Positions 62,175 to 64,000 of a DNA stretch of 64,000 nt are shown in pieces. Origin of the DNA: Phocaeicola fibrisolvens (GTDB lineage Bacteria > Bacteroidota > Bacteroidia > Bacteroidales > Bacteroidaceae); NCBI RefSeq assembly GCF_025567125.1, contig NZ_JAOQJI010000001.1, positions 124,001-188,000 of the forward strand, in the 5' to 3' direction. A program made the translations under genes and the position numbers. The notes under the pieces are model-generated. The model worked only from the letters and a program-made list of their open reading frames with translations. It had not been told where the DNA came from and did no database searches. How positions within the stretch are numbered: the stretch's first letter is position 1; each line of letters starts with the position of its first letter.

Positions 62175-64000
62175 TTATGCATGCTTTACACGGTCACGCT
62201 CTTCCGCCCGCTTGGCCGAGTTCCAACTGTTGAGGTCGCCTGTCAGGTAACCTGTGATGCGGCGCATGCGCAGGATGTTCTCCCCGTTACATACCGGGCA
62301 GCGGCTGTAGATAACTCCCTTGTAACCGCAGTCGTGGCAGGTGTCTACTGGATGGTTGATGGAGCCGTAGCCAATCTGTTCGTCGTGCATCACCTTGACA
62401 ATCTTGGCGATGGCCTTCACGTTCTTCTGCGCTTCTCCATCCAGTTCCACGTAGGTGATGTGGCCGCCTCTGGTCAGGGCATGGAAAGGAGCTTCCCGCT
62501 TGATTTTCTCTACAATCGTAATCGGCTCCTTCACGTCCACATGGAACGAATTGACATAGTAGTCGCGGTCGTTCACTCCTTCGATGAGGCCGTATTTTCG
62601 TTTGTCCATCCGGGTGAAACGGCCGGAAAGTCCTTCTGCCGGGGTAGCCAGCACGGAATAGTTCAAACCGTATTTCTGCTTATAAGCCTCCGCTACTTTG
62701 TTCATTTCTTCTACGGCTGCATAGAGCGTTTCCCAGGCTTTCGGATTATGCCCGTGTCCCTGTCCGTAGAGTGCCACCATGGCGTTGTGCCCTCCGATGA
62801 AGCCGATGCCCAAGGTACCCTGGTTCAGCACGTCGCCCACCTCCTCATTCGGATGACGCTGTGCACCGCCTTTCCATACGTTGTTGCCCATCATGAACGG
62901 GAACTGCCGGGCGAGGGCCGTACGCTGGTATTGGTAGCGGGTGTATAATTGCTCGGCAATGAATTCCGCCATGGAGTGAACCGACTGGAGGAAGAATTCC
63001 TTGGCTTTTTCTAGACGATTTTCTGGAGTTTCGTCCACAAAAGCTTCCGCTTTGCGATGCGCTTCGATGGCCAGTCGCGGCAGGTTCATGGTCGTGAAAG
63101 AAAGATTGCCTCGTCCCAGTGAGGTCTTTTCTCCGTGCAGGTTCTCGAACACACGGGTACGGCATCCCATGGTCGCCAGCTCGTAGCGGTAGCGTTTCGG
63201 GTCGTCGGCCCGCCATTTCTCGTGCGTGTTGAAAGGGGTGTCCAGGAACATGAAGTTCGGGAACAACGCCTTGGCCGTGGTGCGGCAAGCCTGCAGGAAG
63301 AGGTCGAAGTTCGGACATTCGAAAGTCACCTTTCCTTCAAGGGCCGCTTCAAAGTCCTGCATGGCCAGCTGGTAGTCGGCATCGGAATAAGTCACCCCGT
63401 TTTTGACCTTGAAAATCTGAATCGGGAACACCGGTACCTCTCCGTGGTTGCCCAAGCCTTCGATGGTGGCTTTCAACAGTTCCTGAATGACCATTCTTCC
63501 CTCAGCCGAGGTGTCGGTACCGTAATTGATGGAACTGAAAACCACCTGGTTTCCTCCGCGGGAATGCATAGTGTTCAGGTTGTGGATGAAACCTTCCATG
63601 GCTTGGTGCGTGTCTTTGCGGGTCTGTGTCAGCGTCTTGCGCAACGCGTAGTCCAGTTCTTCCTGTGTCAGCGTAAGGCCTTGGTTTGCCAGAAAGCTGA
63701 GGTAAGTAGTACGTGTTTCTTCTCCGGCTTCGATGCCCTGGAAATGCGTACGTATGCCTTTGAGGATTTCTTTTTCGTCGGTTTCTATTCCCTTGAGGTC
63801 GAACAACAAGCTGAGGAGTGTGGCCAGGATTTTCTGGAAACTCTTCAGTACCCCTTTGGCCATGAAGAAGTCGAAGGCCGGAATAGCCTGTCCTCCATGC
63901 TGTTCGTTCTGGTTGGTCTGGAAGATGATGGTGGACAGGGTAGCATAGCTCTGGATGGACTGCGGCGTACGGATGCTGCCGTTTTTGGTATGGAAACCCC
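62175..64000 (-). CDS. nrdD: Anaerobic ribonucleoside-triphosphate reductase, partial (5' end outside window)
   Basis: The frame is open to the right edge, giving the C-terminal 607 or so residues; an internal ATG at 63863 is not the true start. Conserved segments are NEQHGGQAIPAFDFFMA at the visible start, EGLSGRF, the four-Cys zinc site (CHDCGYKG and RCPVCNGE) and the glycyl radical loop RRITGYLTGDLN near the C-terminus. It reduces ribonucleoside triphosphates under anaerobic conditions, fitting an obligate anaerobe. It is co-transcribed with nrdG. Confidence 0.95.
   Translation of the reverse strand, partial: GFHTKNGSIRTPQSIQSYATLSTIIFQTNQNEQHGGQAIPAFDFFMAKGVLKSFQKILATLLSLLFDLKGIETDEKEILKGIRTHFQGIEAGEETRTTYLSFLANQGLTLTQEELDYALRKTLTQTRKDTHQAMEGFIHNLNTMHSRGGNQVVFSSINYGTDTSAEGRMVIQELLKATIEGLGNHGEVPVFPIQIFKVKNGVTYSDADYQLAMQDFEAALEGKVTFECPNFDLFLQACRTTAKALFPNFMFLDTPFNTHEKWRADDPKRYRYELATMGCRTRVFENLHGEKTSLGRGNLSFTTMNLPRLAIEAHRKAEAFVDETPENRLEKAKEFFLQSVHSMAEFIAEQLYTRYQYQRTALARQFPFMMGNNVWKGGAQRHPNEEVGDVLNQGTLGIGFIGGHNAMVALYGQGHGHNPKAWETLYAAVEEMNKVAEAYKQKYGLNYSVLATPAEGLSGRFTRMDKRKYGLIEGVNDRDYYVNSFHVDVKEPITIVEKIKREAPFHALTRGGHITYVELDGEAQKNVKAIAKIVKVMHDEQIGYGSINHPVDTCHDCGYKGVIYSRCPVCNGENILRMRRITGYLTGDLNSWNSAKRAEERDRVKHA

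Noticed and set aside
1..64000. tRNA or rRNA genes
   Set aside because: I scanned the gaps for cloverleaf-like segments and conserved T-loop sequences and found none. A tRNAscan-SE run would settle it.

Overview
The window is chromosomal DNA from a gut-type Bacteroidales bacterium, most likely Bacteroides or Phocaeicola. The evidence is a SusC/SusD polysaccharide utilisation locus (PUL) with a hybrid two-component sensor, a xusABC-type xenosiderophore operon, DUF4290, MurA with Asp in place of the usual Cys, and repeated use of the Bacteroidetes -7 promoter element TAnnTTTG. I saw no tRNA, rRNA, CRISPR array, prophage or conjugative module.

Layout. 1-712: edge of an arginine biosynthesis cluster (GNAT acetyltransferase, argR). 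878-1609: SAM methyltransferase, converging on xusC-xusB-xusA (1599-6610). 6790-7572: HAD phosphatase. 7573-8017: a non-coding gap with a 22-bp-period tandem repeat. 8018-9109: proB. 9123-10682: a GH109-like oxidoreductase and a small hypothetical. 10776-13007: HTH-cupin regulator and acyl-CoA synthetase. 13065-16133: a PL8 chondroitinase-type lyase outside any PUL. 16234-17109: nadK, divergent from the chain pdxJ-exbB-exbD-tonB-DJ-1-ispD-recG (17229-23283). 23536-24387: secreted esterase. 24472-26152: a complete insertion sequence. 26267-46726: a beta-glucan-type PUL made of a hybrid two-component sensor (HTCS), susC, susD, a glycan-binding lipoprotein, GH5, a GH5-GH3 fusion and two GH3 enzymes, closed by a terminator. 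46803-48179: GNAT and menA. 48268-51326: metallophosphoesterase, then nadD, a small membrane protein, gmk and yicC on the other strand. 51327-51775: a gap with an exact 21-bp-period repeat. 51776-58365: tsaB-DUF4290-murA-rimM-M23 peptidase-dxr-rseP. 58463-60859: DPP IV-type peptidase between two terminators. 60860-61697: a large gap. 61698-64000: nrdG and nrdD (5' end cut by the window).

How the genes work together. The PUL encodes surface capture (SusD, SGBP), outer-membrane import (SusC), periplasmic breakdown of a beta-glucan (two GH5 and three GH3 catalytic domains) and sensing of oligosaccharide (HTCS). The XusA and SusC receptors need a TonB-ExbB-ExbD motor, and one set is encoded at 17.9-19.9 kb. 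ispD and dxr supply isoprenoid precursors that menA-type prenyltransferases consume. The AT-rich block from about 23.3 to 38.4 kb differs in base use from its flanks and may be a more recent acquisition.

The most unusual signal lies in the 60.9-61.7 kb gap. On the minus strand a close match to the Bacteroidetes promoter consensus is followed by ten exact GGTA motifs spaced about 13-26 nt, then an intrinsic terminator. No long open reading frame lies inside. This reads as an undescribed repeat-bearing small RNA of about 310 nt. Three other gaps carry degenerate tandem repeats with 20-22 bp period that look related to one another.
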